This document shows positions 1 to 7,277 of a DNA stretch of 9,528 nt, in pieces. Source of the stretch: Fusobacteriaceae bacterium (GTDB lineage Bacteria > Fusobacteriota > Fusobacteriia > Fusobacteriales > Fusobacteriaceae); assembly GCA_016938425.1 (NCBI GenBank), contig JAFGUR010000086.1:1-9528 (forward strand), given 5' to 3'. The notes beneath the pieces are model-generated. The model worked only from the letters and a program-made list of their open reading frames with translations. It had not been told where the DNA came from and made no database searches. Positions within the stretch are counted from its first letter, which is position 1. Each line of letters begins with the position of its first letter. The position numbers and the translations under genes are program-made.

Positions 1-943
1 TTCTTGAATACTCTACTAGGCATAAAAATAATAAAATATAAGTTAATCCATGAATTGCCCACAAAATTAAAACACTTGTAGAGTTTAAAATAGTTGCATA
101 ACAAAGCCATCTTAAACCAAATACCACTCCTGCTGTAGTCATCAATTTCTTTTGCCCAAATTTTTTATATGCCTTTGAAAAAAATGCCATTGCAGGAAAT
201 TGACTAATTGAACCAATCATTGAACAAATCCCCAAAAGTCCCATACTTATTCCATTTTCCCTACTATAAATTCCTTGAAATGAATTAAAAAATGCATTTG
301 TTATTGATAAAATAAATGCGTAAAATAATAAAAAAACAAATTTTTTATCATGTATTAGTTCAATAAATTTCGACTTTACTTTTCCACTTTTTATTTTTTC
401 TACAGTTGGAACATGATAAGAAATAAAAAGAGCAATTATTAATATTCCAATATACATTGGAAAAATGTATATTATGTTATAACTAGCAATGACTCCAGTA
501 ATCGCACTCATAATTGCAAACCCTAAAGAGCCTAATAATCTAATAGTTTGGTATTTATAGTTTTTTCTTGTACACATTTCTATAACAATTGAATCATTTA
601 AAGGTTGAAGACACCCTGAAAATCCATAAAAAATTCCTGCAATAATCAATAAGTAATAATAATTTCGACTTAAAAAAAATAAAAAACTTGCTGCTAAAAA
701 AGTACAAATTATTAGTATTCTAAATACTTTTATTTTTTTATCTACCTTATCACTTATTGTGGCTGCAATTGGTTGAAAAAGTACAGAAAAAATTGACCCA
801 ATTGATAAAATTATTCCTATTTTACTATAATTATAATTACGATAAGAATAAAAAATTGGAAGGTATTGTGATACTACCCCTCCTGCCATGAAAAAAAGCA
901 TATAAAATGATGATATCCATGTAAGTTCTTTTTTTGCTAACAT
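1..943 (-). CDS. MFS permease, 5' part only (C-terminus outside window)
   Basis: An open frame with no stop runs from ATG at 943-941 to the left edge, giving 314 residues of a gene whose 3' end is missing. A good ribosome binding site (AAAGGAG) lies 6 nt before the ATG. The protein is very hydrophobic, with about ten predicted membrane segments near residues 9-29, 42-62, 74-92, 97-116, 136-155, 157-176, 202-222, 232-253, 268-286 and 289-309. The loop after segment 2 carries SDKVDKK, the usual MFS loop position, and residues 112-141 (LQPLNDS then RLLGSLGF) match the signature of the MFS_1-like/PPP branch (HcaT and nucleoside-symporter relatives). It is probably an inner-membrane proton-coupled solute importer; the substrate cannot be told from sequence. 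It is transcribed away from the carbonic anhydrase gene. Family call is good, substrate unknown. Confidence 0.85.
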   Translation of the reverse strand, partial: MLAKKELTWISSFYMLFFMAGGVVSQYLPIFYSYRNYNYSKIGIILSIGSIFSVLFQPIAATISDKVDKKIKVFRILIICTFLAASFLFFLSRNYYYLLIIAGIFYGFSGCLQPLNDSIVIEMCTRKNYKYQTIRLLGSLGFAIMSAITGVIASYNIIYIFPMYIGILIIALFISYHVPTVEKIKSGKVKSKFIELIHDKKFVFLLFYAFILSITNAFFNSFQGIYSRENGISMGLLGICSMIGSISQFPAMAFFSKAYKKFGQKKLMTTAGVVFGLRWLCYATILNSTSVLILWAIHGLTYILLFLCLVEYSR

Positions 944-1092
944 TTTTGCTCCTTTTTTTCTAATTTATACTAAACTATTTATATAATTTATTTTTTTACT
1001 TTCAGTTATAATCGAATAATTGATAAGTTTTTTTAAAAGTGAAGTTCTATTTAAATTAAGAAAAAAACTATAATTCTATATAAGTACAAGTT

Positions 1093-1121
1093 ACTATATA
1101 CCTTAAAAATGTTAATGTCAA
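1093..1121 (-). promoter_or_regulatory. Sigma70-type promoter for the MFS gene
   Basis: On the minus strand a perfect -35 TTGACA (1121-1116) is followed after 17 bp by -10 TATAGT (1098-1093). It points at the MFS start at 943. Transcription would begin near 1086, giving an unusually long AU-rich leader of about 140 nt. I see no recognisable riboswitch in that leader. Confidence 0.7.
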
Positions 1122-1216
1122 CAAATATACTTAATATAATTTGAATTTTGTAGCTAGTCAGCCATAAAAGATTTTAAATATCAATCATTTATACATTCCT
1201 GCACTTAAAAAGGAGC

Positions 1217-1297
1217 TTATGGAACAGAAACACCAATATCAAACTTATTAAATCTTAACTCCTCTAAAGCTTTTATTTTATTATCTATGAATGATTC
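1217..1297 (-). pseudogene. Possible C-terminal relic of an unidentified gene
   Basis: On the minus strand, 26 sense codons lie between TAG (1300-1298) and TAA (1219-1217), with no start codon. The encoded peptide (ESFIDNKIKALEELR followed by FNKFDIGVSVP) looks like a genuine helical, charged protein tail rather than random AT-rich translation. The adjacent upstream stretch continues as protein-like sequence (VKILNKNLGIIHR) in another frame, as after a frameshift. No family is recognised. It lies in the intergenic region between the divergent MFS and carbonic anhydrase genes. It may be chance. Confidence 0.25.
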
Positions 1298-1333
1298 CTA
1301 AATTTTTATTTAAAATCTTAACGATATTTTTAC

Positions 1334-1361
1334 TTGATTATATTTTTAAAAGTGCTAAAAT
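1334..1361 (+). promoter_or_regulatory. Extended -10 promoter for the carbonic anhydrase gene
   Basis: A -35-like TTGATT (1334-1339) is followed after 16 bp by TAAAAT (1356-1361). TG at 1353-1354 gives the extended -10 form TGnTAAAAT. Predicted start near 1368, leaving a leader of about 35 nt with the ribosome binding site AAGGAG at 1388-1393. Confidence 0.6.
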
Positions 1362-1402
1362 TTTTAATGTAGAAATTACTAATTAAAAAGGAGAAATTAA
1401 AA

Positions 1403-2056
1403 ATGAAAAAATTTTCAAAAATTTTACTGGTATGTACTTTATTTTTATCTTTATCACTACTTTCTTACTCAAATGAAAGTAAAAATTTAAGTTCTAAAGA
1501 AGCCCTTCAAAAATTGGTTGAAGGAAACGAGAGATTTATAAAAGAAGATTACTCTAATCAGCACATTGACAAAGATTATAGGAAAGGATTAACTAAAGGT
1601 CAAAATCCTTTTGCTATTGTTGTCACTTGTTCTGACTCTAGAGTAGCACCAGAGCTTTTATTTGACCAAGGATTAGGAGATATTTTTATAATTCGTACAG
1701 CTGGAGAAGTTGTAGATAAATTAGAATTAGGAAGTATTGAGTATGCAGTTGAGCATTTAGGAGTTAATTTAGTTGTAGTTTTAGGCCATGAAAACTGTGG
1801 GGCTGTTGGGGCTGTAATAAAAGGTGGAGATATCCCTAAAAATATTTCTTATATTGCAGATGAAATTAAACCTGCTGTGGATAAAGCTAAAACTCAAGAA
1901 GGTGACTTAGAAGAAAATGCAATTAAAAATAATGTTGATTTAATTGTTGATAAAATTAAGAAAAATTCTGAAATTATAGAAGAAGCTAAGGATTGTAAAG
2001 TAATTGGTGGAGTATATAGTATAACAACTGGAAAAGTAGAATTTTTCAACAAATAA
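1403..2056 (+). CDS. Exported beta-class carbonic anhydrase
   Basis: The 217-residue protein catalyses CO2 + H2O to bicarbonate + H+. The beta-class zinc site is complete: CSDSR gives C76 and D78 with R80 as the Asp-Arg dyad, and GHENCGAVGA gives H129 and C132. The N-terminus is a Sec signal peptide: basic KKFSK, a hydrophobic run from about 7 to 21, then a likely cleavage after SYS near residue 23. C11 lies inside the hydrophobic run and is not a proper lipobox, so a soluble periplasmic enzyme is more likely than a lipoprotein. AAGGAG lies 9 nt before the ATG. The gene stands alone with its own promoter and terminator and ends in tandem TAA codons. Export separates it from cytosolic Can/CynT enzymes; the likely role is CO2/bicarbonate or pH balance in the envelope (inference). 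Confidence 0.93.
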   Translation: MKKFSKILLVCTLFLSLSLLSYSNESKNLSSKEALQKLVEGNERFIKEDYSNQHIDKDYRKGLTKGQNPFAIVVTCSDSRVAPELLFDQGLGDIFIIRTAGEVVDKLELGSIEYAVEHLGVNLVVVLGHENCGAVGAVIKGGDIPKNISYIADEIKPAVDKAKTQEGDLEENAIKNNVDLIVDKIKKNSEIIEEAKDCKVIGGVYSITTGKVEFFNK

Positions 2057-2067
2057 TAAGTTTTTAC

Positions 2068-2103
2068 AAAAGGAGAGTTAGTCGACTGACTAACTCTCCT
2101 TTT
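2068..2103 (+). terminator. Intrinsic terminator after carbonic anhydrase
   Basis: A perfect 16-bp inverted repeat (2068-2083 with 2088-2103) encloses the 4-nt loop GACT, starting 11 nt after the stop codon. The arms begin AAAAGGAG and end CTCCTTTT, so it can terminate on either strand. The stem is unusually long and perfect. Confidence 0.88.
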
Positions 2104-2410
2104 AATTTGCCATTCTATTTTATTAGTAATTCTTTTTTTTGCTTATAAAATATAACTATTCAGCCATATAAAAACTTTAAATCTCGATAGTTTTACAAGA
2201 TGAGAGATTTGCGAGATGTAGCCCTAATGTCATCAACTTTGAGTCTAAACACCCTCTCTAAATCTCCCCATGATAAGGGGAGACTTGAAGTTTTAAGCTT
2301 TTTAACTTTCATCACTGCTATAATTTGAGAAGATTATACTATAAATTTCTCAAGTTAGCGACATTGAACGGAGCCTGCACCTACCACAAGTTTTACTTCT
2401 CAAGACTCCT
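2104..2410. repeat. Gene-free region with several inverted repeats, possibly a decayed repeat element
   Basis: There is no credible coding sequence between the two convergent terminators. Visible structures are: AAATCTC (2179-2185) with GAGATTT (2204-2210); ATCTCG (2181-2186) with CGAGAT (2212-2217); TCTCCCC (2263-2269) with GGGGAGA (2277-2283); and TTGAGAA (2325-2331) with TTCTCAA (2347-2353). ACGGAGCC at 2368-2375 is also found in the MITE-like element at 7616-7835, in a similar context (followed by a C/G/A-rich stretch containing ACC). The region may be a relic of another short repeat family. No terminal repeats or target duplications could be defined. Confidence 0.45.
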
Positions 2411-2451
2411 AAAAAAATAAATAAAAATCAAAAGGTGGCATTGCCACCTTT
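2411..2451 (-). terminator. Intrinsic terminator of the hpt-purA unit
   Basis: On the minus strand AAAGGTGGC and GCCACCTTT (2451-2431) form a 9-bp stem around a 3-nt loop. A T-rich tract follows down to 2411. It begins 12 nt after the purA stop codon. Confidence 0.88.
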
Positions 2452-2462
2452 CTCATTAAATA

Positions 2463-3743
2463 TTATATTTCATTTATAAAAATATTTTGAACTCTATCTG
2501 GTCCTACAGAAACCATAGATATTGGAGCTTTTATTAACTCTTCTACCCTTTTTATGTATTTTTTACAATTTTCTGGTAATTCATCATAATTAGTAATTTT
2601 ACTAATATCTTCAACCCATCCTGGTAACTCTTCATAAATAGGTTTAGCTTTTATTAATTTTTCAATTGAAGCGGGAGGAGCATTGTATATTTCTCCATCT
2701 ATTTCATATGCAGTACATATTTTTAAAGTTTCATGTCCACTTAGAACATCTATTTTAGTCATGACTACATCTGTTAATCCATTAATATCAACTGCATATT
2801 TCCCAACTACAGCATCTAACCATCCACATCTTCTAGGTCTTCCTGTTGTAGCTCCAAATTCTCCACCAGTTTGTCTTAAAAGTTCTCCTAATTCATTATC
2901 TAGTTCAGTAACAAATGGTCCTTCTCCAACTCTTGTTGTATAAGCTTTCATAACACCAATAATTTTATCAATTTTTTTAGGACTTACTCCAGCCCCAACT
3001 GTTACTCCACCAGCTGTTGGAGAAGAAGAAGTAACAAAAGGATATGTTCCATAATCAATATCAAGCATTAAAGCTTGAGCTCCTTCAAATAATACAAATT
3101 TATCTTCATCTAAAGCCTTATTTATTTCAGGAACAGAGTCTATAATTCTATGTTTTAATTTTTCTGCATATTCTTTATAATCATTAAATATTTCATCAAA
3201 ATTTAATGGCTCTTCATCATATAATTTTGTAAATAATTGATTTTTTTCTTCAAGATTTCTTTTTAATTTTTCACCAAAAACTTCCATATCTAAAAGGTCA
3301 ACTATTCTAAGGCCTGTTCTTGTAATTTTTTCTGAATAACATGGTCCTATTCCTCTTTTAGTAGTTCCTATTTTGTTCACACCCATAGCTTTTTCTTTAC
3401 ATTCATCTAATTTAATATGATAAGGCATAATTAAATGTGCTCTATCACTAATAAATAAATGGTCAGTTTTAGCTCCTTTTTTATCTAAAACAGATAATTC
3501 TTCTAATAATACTTTTGGATCAACTACAACTCCGGGACCAATTACACACTTACCATTTCCATGTAACATTCCTGATGGAAGTAAATGTAAAATAAATTTT
3601 TCTCCGTTAACAACAACAGTATGTCCTGCATTGTTTCCACCTTGAAATCTTACAACGTAATCAGCTTTATGCGCTAAAACATCAATAATTTTCCCTTTTC
3701 CTTCGTCTCCCCACTGAGTACCAACTATTACATAACTTGACAT
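2463..3743 (-). CDS. purA: Adenylosuccinate synthetase
   Basis: The 426-residue enzyme joins IMP and aspartate using GTP to make adenylosuccinate, the first committed step from IMP to AMP, in the cytosol. The family landmarks fall at almost the same positions as in the E. coli enzyme: WGDEGKGK (11-18) with catalytic D13; QGGNNAGHT (34-42) with H41; GTTKRGIGP (126-134) for IMP; EGAQALMLDIDYGTYPF from 220; TTGRPRRCGWLD (299-310), the aspartate loop; TKID (329-332), the guanine-specificity motif; and SVGPDR (412-417). Length is normal for the family. The ATG at 3743 has GGGAGGT just upstream. Only 38 nt separate it from hpt with no terminator, so both are one transcript that ends at 2451-2411. 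The pairing makes sense: Hpt salvages IMP, which PurA consumes. Confidence 0.98.
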   Translation of the reverse strand: MSSYVIVGTQWGDEGKGKIIDVLAHKADYVVRFQGGNNAGHTVVVNGEKFILHLLPSGMLHGNGKCVIGPGVVVDPKVLLEELSVLDKKGAKTDHLFISDRAHLIMPYHIKLDECKEKAMGVNKIGTTKRGIGPCYSEKITRTGLRIVDLLDMEVFGEKLKRNLEEKNQLFTKLYDEEPLNFDEIFNDYKEYAEKLKHRIIDSVPEINKALDEDKFVLFEGAQALMLDIDYGTYPFVTSSSPTAGGVTVGAGVSPKKIDKIIGVMKAYTTRVGEGPFVTELDNELGELLRQTGGEFGATTGRPRRCGWLDAVVGKYAVDINGLTDVVMTKIDVLSGHETLKICTAYEIDGEIYNAPPASIEKLIKAKPIYEELPGWVEDISKITNYDELPENCKKYIKRVEELIKAPISMVSVGPDRVQNIFINEI

Positions 3744-3781
3744 GTTAAACCTCCCGCAATTTTTATACTAATTTAATATTG

Positions 3782-4315
3782 TTATCCATTCATTACAACT
3801 TTTCCAATATATTTAAGATTTCTATGTTTTTCAGCATAGTCAATTCCATAACCAATAACAAATTCATCAGGAATTTTAAATCCTGTGTATTTAACCTTCA
3901 CTTCTACCTCTCTTCTTTCAGGTTTATCCAAAAGAGTACAAATTTCCAAAGTTTTAGGTTCACGTAATGTTAACATTTCAAAAACTTTCTTAAGAGTATA
4001 CCCTGTATCAATAATATCTTCTACTATTAATACATTTTTATTTTGAATATCTTCTTCCAAATCTTTTTTTACCTTAACATCTCTTGAACTTTCCATTGAT
4101 TTACCATAACTAGATACAGTCATAAAATCAATTTTCACATCATAGTCAGAAAGCTCCCTTGCCAAATCACTTAAAAAAATTACAGAACCTCGTAAAAGTC
4201 CCACAAAAATAATTTCTTCATCTGATTTATAATTTTCTCTAATTTGATTTGCTAATTCTGAAATTTTTAATTTAATATCATTTTCAGAAATTAAAGTTTC
4301 AATTGTGTAATTCAC
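3782..4315 (-). CDS. hpt: Hypoxanthine (guanine) phosphoribosyltransferase
   Basis: The 177-residue enzyme converts hypoxanthine or guanine plus PRPP to IMP or GMP. Motifs in order: LRGS (41-44), the pyrophosphate loop; SSYG (68-71), the flexible loop; VLIVEDIIDTGYT (95-107), the PRPP-binding signature with the acidic pair E99/D100; and GFKIPDEFVIGYGIDY (145-160), containing the purine-contacting lysine and the C-terminal hood. Length is typical of bacterial Hpt. The start is GTG at 4315-4313, preceded by an atypical G-rich site (AAGGGGG, 5 nt spacing); no better ATG lies nearby. There is no promoter between this start and the strong terminator hairpin at 4383-4349, so expression must come from read-through of that hairpin. 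It forms a unit with purA. Confidence 0.96.
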   Translation of the reverse strand: MNYTIETLISENDIKLKISELANQIRENYKSDEEIIFVGLLRGSVIFLSDLARELSDYDVKIDFMTVSSYGKSMESSRDVKVKKDLEEDIQNKNVLIVEDIIDTGYTLKKVFEMLTLREPKTLEICTLLDKPERREVEVKVKYTGFKIPDEFVIGYGIDYAEKHRNLKYIGKVVMNG

Positions 4316-4331
4316 TTTTACCCCCTTGGTT

Positions 4332-4383
4332 ATTAAAAAATAAAAAAAGCCTAAGGTAAACTTAATTTAGCTTACACTTAGGC
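4332..4383 (-). terminator. Intrinsic terminator in the hpt leader (probable attenuator)
   Basis: On the minus strand GCCTAAG (4383-4377) pairs perfectly with CTTAGGC (4355-4349). Above a bulged T, GTAAGCT pairs with AGTTTAC (one G-U), with a 6-nt loop. The T-rich run follows at 4348-4332. It lies between the hpt promoter and the hpt start, so transcription of hpt and purA must pass it. It may also stop read-through from the antiporter gene upstream. The leader ORF stop codon (4369-4367) lies at the top of the ascending arm. Confidence 0.85.
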
Positions 4384-4480
4384 CATTAATTTTATTTAAA
4401 CTCTGATATATACGACAAAGTCCTGTACTATTTGTACAGCTAAAAAGCAAATTCTCTAAAAATAGGGAAAAGATTTTCAT
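4367..4480 (-). CDS. Putative 37-codon leader peptide of the hpt-purA unit
   Basis: The ATG at 4480-4478 is preceded by GAGGAGGT, one of the best ribosome binding sites in the window, and the ORF ends with TAA at 4369-4367. The peptide starts MKIFSLFLENLLFSC and ends KINGLSVS. I recognise no family. Its last codons cover the ascending arm of the terminator at 4383-4349, so a ribosome finishing this ORF would mask that arm and favour read-through into hpt. Seven leucines and two cysteines are visible, but no run of one amino acid points to classic amino-acid attenuation. It could alternatively be an unrelated small protein or a decayed gene start. Confidence 0.55.
   Translation of the reverse strand: MKIFSLFLENLLFSCTNSTGLCRIYQSLNKINGLSVS
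4423..4439 (-). promoter_or_regulatory. Hairpin in the hpt leader, possible part of a switching structure
   Basis: On the minus strand CTGTAC (4439-4434) and GTACAG (4428-4423) form a perfect 6-bp stem with a 5-nt loop. A second weaker hairpin follows (ACTTTG 4421-4416 with CAGAGT 4405-4400, one G-U). TTTAGCT (4444-4438), which overlaps the first stem by 2 nt, is complementary over 7 nt to AGCTAAA (4372-4366) in the upper terminator stem, so an alternative pairing that disrupts both is possible. Confidence 0.4.
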
Positions 4481-4512
4481 TAGGACCTCCTCGATATTTT
4501 ATCACAGAATAT

Positions 4513-4541
4513 ATTTTAACATAGATAATTATAATTTGCAA
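4513..4541 (-). promoter_or_regulatory. Promoter of the leader-hpt-purA unit
   Basis: On the minus strand TTGCAA (4541-4536) is followed after 17 bp by TAAAAT (4518-4513), preceded by TG in the extended -10 position. It begins 4 nt after the antiporter stop codon. Predicted start is near 4506, about 25 nt before the leader ORF start codon. Confidence 0.7.
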
Positions 4542-4544
4542 GAA

Positions 4545-7007
4545 TTAAATTTTTTCGTTATTAATTTTATTAATGAAATCAGCATAATTTTTTGCACCAT
4601 ATAAAAGTTCTAATTTACGATTATTTTTTGTGAATTTTGCAATTTCAGCTAAAATTCCTAAGTGTTCTTTAAGTTCCATTTCCTTTGGAGAAAGTAATAA
4701 AATAATAAGTTTATAGTTCTTACTATATTCTCCAAGAAAAACTCTGTTTTTACTTAGAACTAATACTATCTTTGAATTTTCTATATTTGAATTATGTGAA
4801 TGAATTAATGCAACGTCATGAGATAATTCGATATGTTTTTCTTTCAACAAATCTTCTAATAAAATAGAAAATTCTGAAGGATTTTCATGATTATATTTTA
4901 TAATTATTTCTTTCAAATTACTTTCCTTTTCAGAAATTACTAAATCTTGTGGTTCAATACTTTTAAAAAATTCATCTTTTATAAAAATTTGAGTAGTTTC
5001 CTTGTCTTCTTCATCAAAGGAATAAGGGTATAAGCCAATAAAACTGTGGTTTTTAAAATCTACTGGTAAAGAATAAGATAATTTTTCAAAGTCCAGTCTC
5101 CATGAGATTTCCCAATTTCTAGCACACATCTGAATAATTAAATCATTAGGAGAAATTATTTTTTCAATTTCTTCAGTAATTCTTTTAAAACTTTTTAAAG
5201 TAATGCATTTCATTTCCTGCTTTTTAGAGAAATTTAATTTCATAATATCTTCAATAGTTTCCTGATCAGAAATAACAATTAATTTATCATTTAAATCTTT
5301 TGCCAAATGTAAAACAATTTTAAATGCATCAGAAAAGCCCTTCTGTAAAGTTATAAAAGGTGGAACAACTAAAATAGTATTTCTACTCACTTCAATTTTT
5401 TCAACTATTTTAGCCACAAGAACCATTTCTTTACTATTTTTTATATAATTTTCTGCATAATTAGACTCAAAAATATTTCTAAATATTCTAGATTTTTTAG
5501 ACCATCCAATTATAACTTTAGAAATTCTATACTCTTTACAAGTTTTACCAATGGCCTCCGATATATTTTTGTCTATTTTTGTTAAAGGAGTGACATTTTT
5601 GTTTGCTTCTACAGCTTTCATTATAACTTTTGTTAAAAGCTCCTCGCTTTTCTCTAAATTATGCTCAAGACTTTCATCATCATTAACAATATTTAAAGGA
5701 TATATTGTATGATTTTCTTCCTTGCTTATATAAAAAGCCAAGTCACTTAAAAAACTTATATTTTGGGGATTACTTACAGAAAGTAATAGTTTATCATTGA
5801 TAAAAGTATTTTTACTTTTTCTTGTTTTTTGTACTTTTGATAAAATTATCTTAACTGCACTATTAGTTTGAAAAGCTCCTACAAAAGTACTTAGAATAAT
5901 CATAAAAATAGTCCCAGATAAAACACTTTCATTAAAAATCCCAATTTCATATCCTATCAATACAGCTGCTAAAGTTGCAGCAGCTTGATTTACTGTTAAT
6001 CCAAAGACTAATCTTCTTTGTTCTTTTTCATATTTAGCAAAATATCCAAAAATTTCAGCAGATAAATATTTAGATATTAATACACATGCTCCCATAATTA
6101 TAGATACTTTCCAAGTTTCAAAATCACTTATAAAAGCTTTAGGTTCAATAATCATTCCCACTGATATTAAAAAATATGGAATAAATAAAGATTCCCCAAC
6201 AAAATGAATTCTATTCATTAAAACACTTTTTTCAGGAATAAGTCGATTTAAGCTTAATCCAACAAGAAAGGCTCCAATAATAGGCTCTAATCCTGCAAAA
6301 TGTGCTAAGTATGATATAGAAAAAAGTGAAGTGAATATAAATACATATTCTTCTATTCCGTTTTCATTTGAATATTTTCTAAAAAACCATCTAGTTATTT
6401 TAGGAAAAAGAAATATAATAAATAAAGTATAAATAGATATTGAAATTATTAACTTTATCCAAAATGAACTATCAATATTTCCAGAATACATTTTTATTGT
6501 TATTGCTAAAATCAACAATGCCAAAGTGTCTGTAATAATTGTTCCTCCTATACTTGTAGAAACTTCTGTTCGCTTAGAAAGTCCAAGTTTAGAGACAATC
6601 GGAAAAGTTAATAAAGTATGTGAAGAAAACATACTTGCAAATAATATTGCTTGTAGAGAATTCATTTGAAGAAACAAAATACCACTAAAATATCCTATTA
6701 TTAAAGGAATCGTAAATGTCAAAATTCCAAATCCAAGGCTATGTGATTTATTTTTCTTAACTTCACTTAAATTTATTTCAAGACCAGCTTGAAACATTAT
6801 ATATAAAATACCTATGGAACCAAAAAGTTCAATGGTTCTATCTCTTTCAATAATTCCAAAAAGATGTGGCCCAAAAATAACTCCTGATAATATCAATCCT
6901 AAAATTGCAGGAAGTTTTAATTTTTCAGCCAAAATAGGTGCAATTAAAACATTTAACATAACTATTGCAAAAATTAAAAGTGGGTCATGAATTGGTAATG
7001 TTACCAT
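4545..7007 (-). CDS. CPA2-type cation/proton antiporter with UspA-like and EIIA-like cytosolic domains
   Basis: The 820-residue inner-membrane protein has about 12 membrane segments in residues 8-390 (Na+/H+ exchanger fold, KefB/C side of CPA2). Visible elements are SSHTLLTFPIVSKLGL (128-143), GTIITDTLALLILA (155-168) with D160 at the ion-site position, and K313. A cytosolic tail of about 420 residues follows. Residues 403-535 resemble a universal-stress-protein fold (VIIGWSKKSR at 498-507). Residues 543-690 look like a second, weaker copy (NTILVVPP). Residues 690-815 resemble a PTS EIIA type 2 domain, with VALIHSH (732-738) where EIIA has its active His, and EHLGILAEIAKF (781-792). Exchange of Na+ or K+ for H+ is the likely role; the ion is not decided. 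AGGAGGT lies 6 nt before the ATG. A MITE-like element lies immediately upstream. Confidence 0.88.
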   Translation of the reverse strand: MVTLPIHDPLLIFAIVMLNVLIAPILAEKLKLPAILGLILSGVIFGPHLFGIIERDRTIELFGSIGILYIMFQAGLEINLSEVKKNKSHSLGFGILTFTIPLIIGYFSGILFLQMNSLQAILFASMFSSHTLLTFPIVSKLGLSKRTEVSTSIGGTIITDTLALLILAITIKMYSGNIDSSFWIKLIISISIYTLFIIFLFPKITRWFFRKYSNENGIEEYVFIFTSLFSISYLAHFAGLEPIIGAFLVGLSLNRLIPEKSVLMNRIHFVGESLFIPYFLISVGMIIEPKAFISDFETWKVSIIMGACVLISKYLSAEIFGYFAKYEKEQRRLVFGLTVNQAAATLAAVLIGYEIGIFNESVLSGTIFMIILSTFVGAFQTNSAVKIILSKVQKTRKSKNTFINDKLLLSVSNPQNISFLSDLAFYISKEENHTIYPLNIVNDDESLEHNLEKSEELLTKVIMKAVEANKNVTPLTKIDKNISEAIGKTCKEYRISKVIIGWSKKSRIFRNIFESNYAENYIKNSKEMVLVAKIVEKIEVSRNTILVVPPFITLQKGFSDAFKIVLHLAKDLNDKLIVISDQETIEDIMKLNFSKKQEMKCITLKSFKRITEEIEKIISPNDLIIQMCARNWEISWRLDFEKLSYSLPVDFKNHSFIGLYPYSFDEEDKETTQIFIKDEFFKSIEPQDLVISEKESNLKEIIIKYNHENPSEFSILLEDLLKEKHIELSHDVALIHSHNSNIENSKIVLVLSKNRVFLGEYSKNYKLIILLLSPKEMELKEHLGILAEIAKFTKNNRKLELLYGAKNYADFINKINNEKI

Positions 7008-7037
7008 ATGTATACCTCCTTAAGTTTTATGCCTTTT

Positions 7038-7263
7038 TTATTTGTTGCAAAACTCCAACACCTTTATGTAATCCCTCCCACCTTCGGTGGGGAAAGAGAA
7101 GGGGAGTCGGGGCAGAGCCCAAACCCACGGTAAGGACTCCGTCCTCTCCTCTCCATAATTCGACTACAGGCTTAAAAGCCTAAGTCTCATTAAAACCAAT
7201 AAAAATAATATTTGTATTATTTTTAACTATGTGCATATATTCTTTTAGTTTTGCAACTAGCTA
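7038..7263. mobile_element. MITE-like element, copy A (older, about 226 bp)
   Basis: The right terminal repeat AGTTTTGCAACTAGCTA (7247-7263) matches copy B exactly. On the left only GTTGCAAAACT (7044-7054) is intact and the outer 6 bases have decayed. Bases 7044-7067 are identical to 7622-7645 in copy B. Imperfect flanking direct repeats remain: TTTTATGCC at 7025-7033 and TTTTATGC at 7264-7271, each followed by a T run. Internal hairpins are CCCACC/GGTGGG near 7079-7092, GGGC/GCCC (7110-7120), AGGAC/GTCCT (7133-7145) and, only in this copy, AGGCTT/AAGCCT (7168-7181). No transposase is encoded, so it would be non-autonomous. It separates the 102-residue gene from the antiporter gene. Confidence 0.8.
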
Positions 7264-7277
7264 TTTTATGCTTTTTA

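Noticed and set aside
2683..2943. Plus-strand open frame inside purA
   Set aside because: It is antisense to conserved PurA motifs and has low-complexity, non-family composition.
4316..4541. T-box or purine riboswitch upstream of hpt
   Set aside because: No T-box AGGGTGG-like motif and no purine-riboswitch core are present; the leader ORF plus terminator explains the layout better.
7101..7161. Possible tRNA or riboswitch because of the GC-rich stems
   Set aside because: No cloverleaf, no TTCGA/CCA features and no known riboswitch core; a related copy with inverted ends and target duplication shows it is a mobile repeat.
6965..7183. Plus-strand open frame across the antiporter start and copy A
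   Set aside because: It overlaps a solid gene and repeat sequence, with no ribosome binding site and no protein-like pattern.
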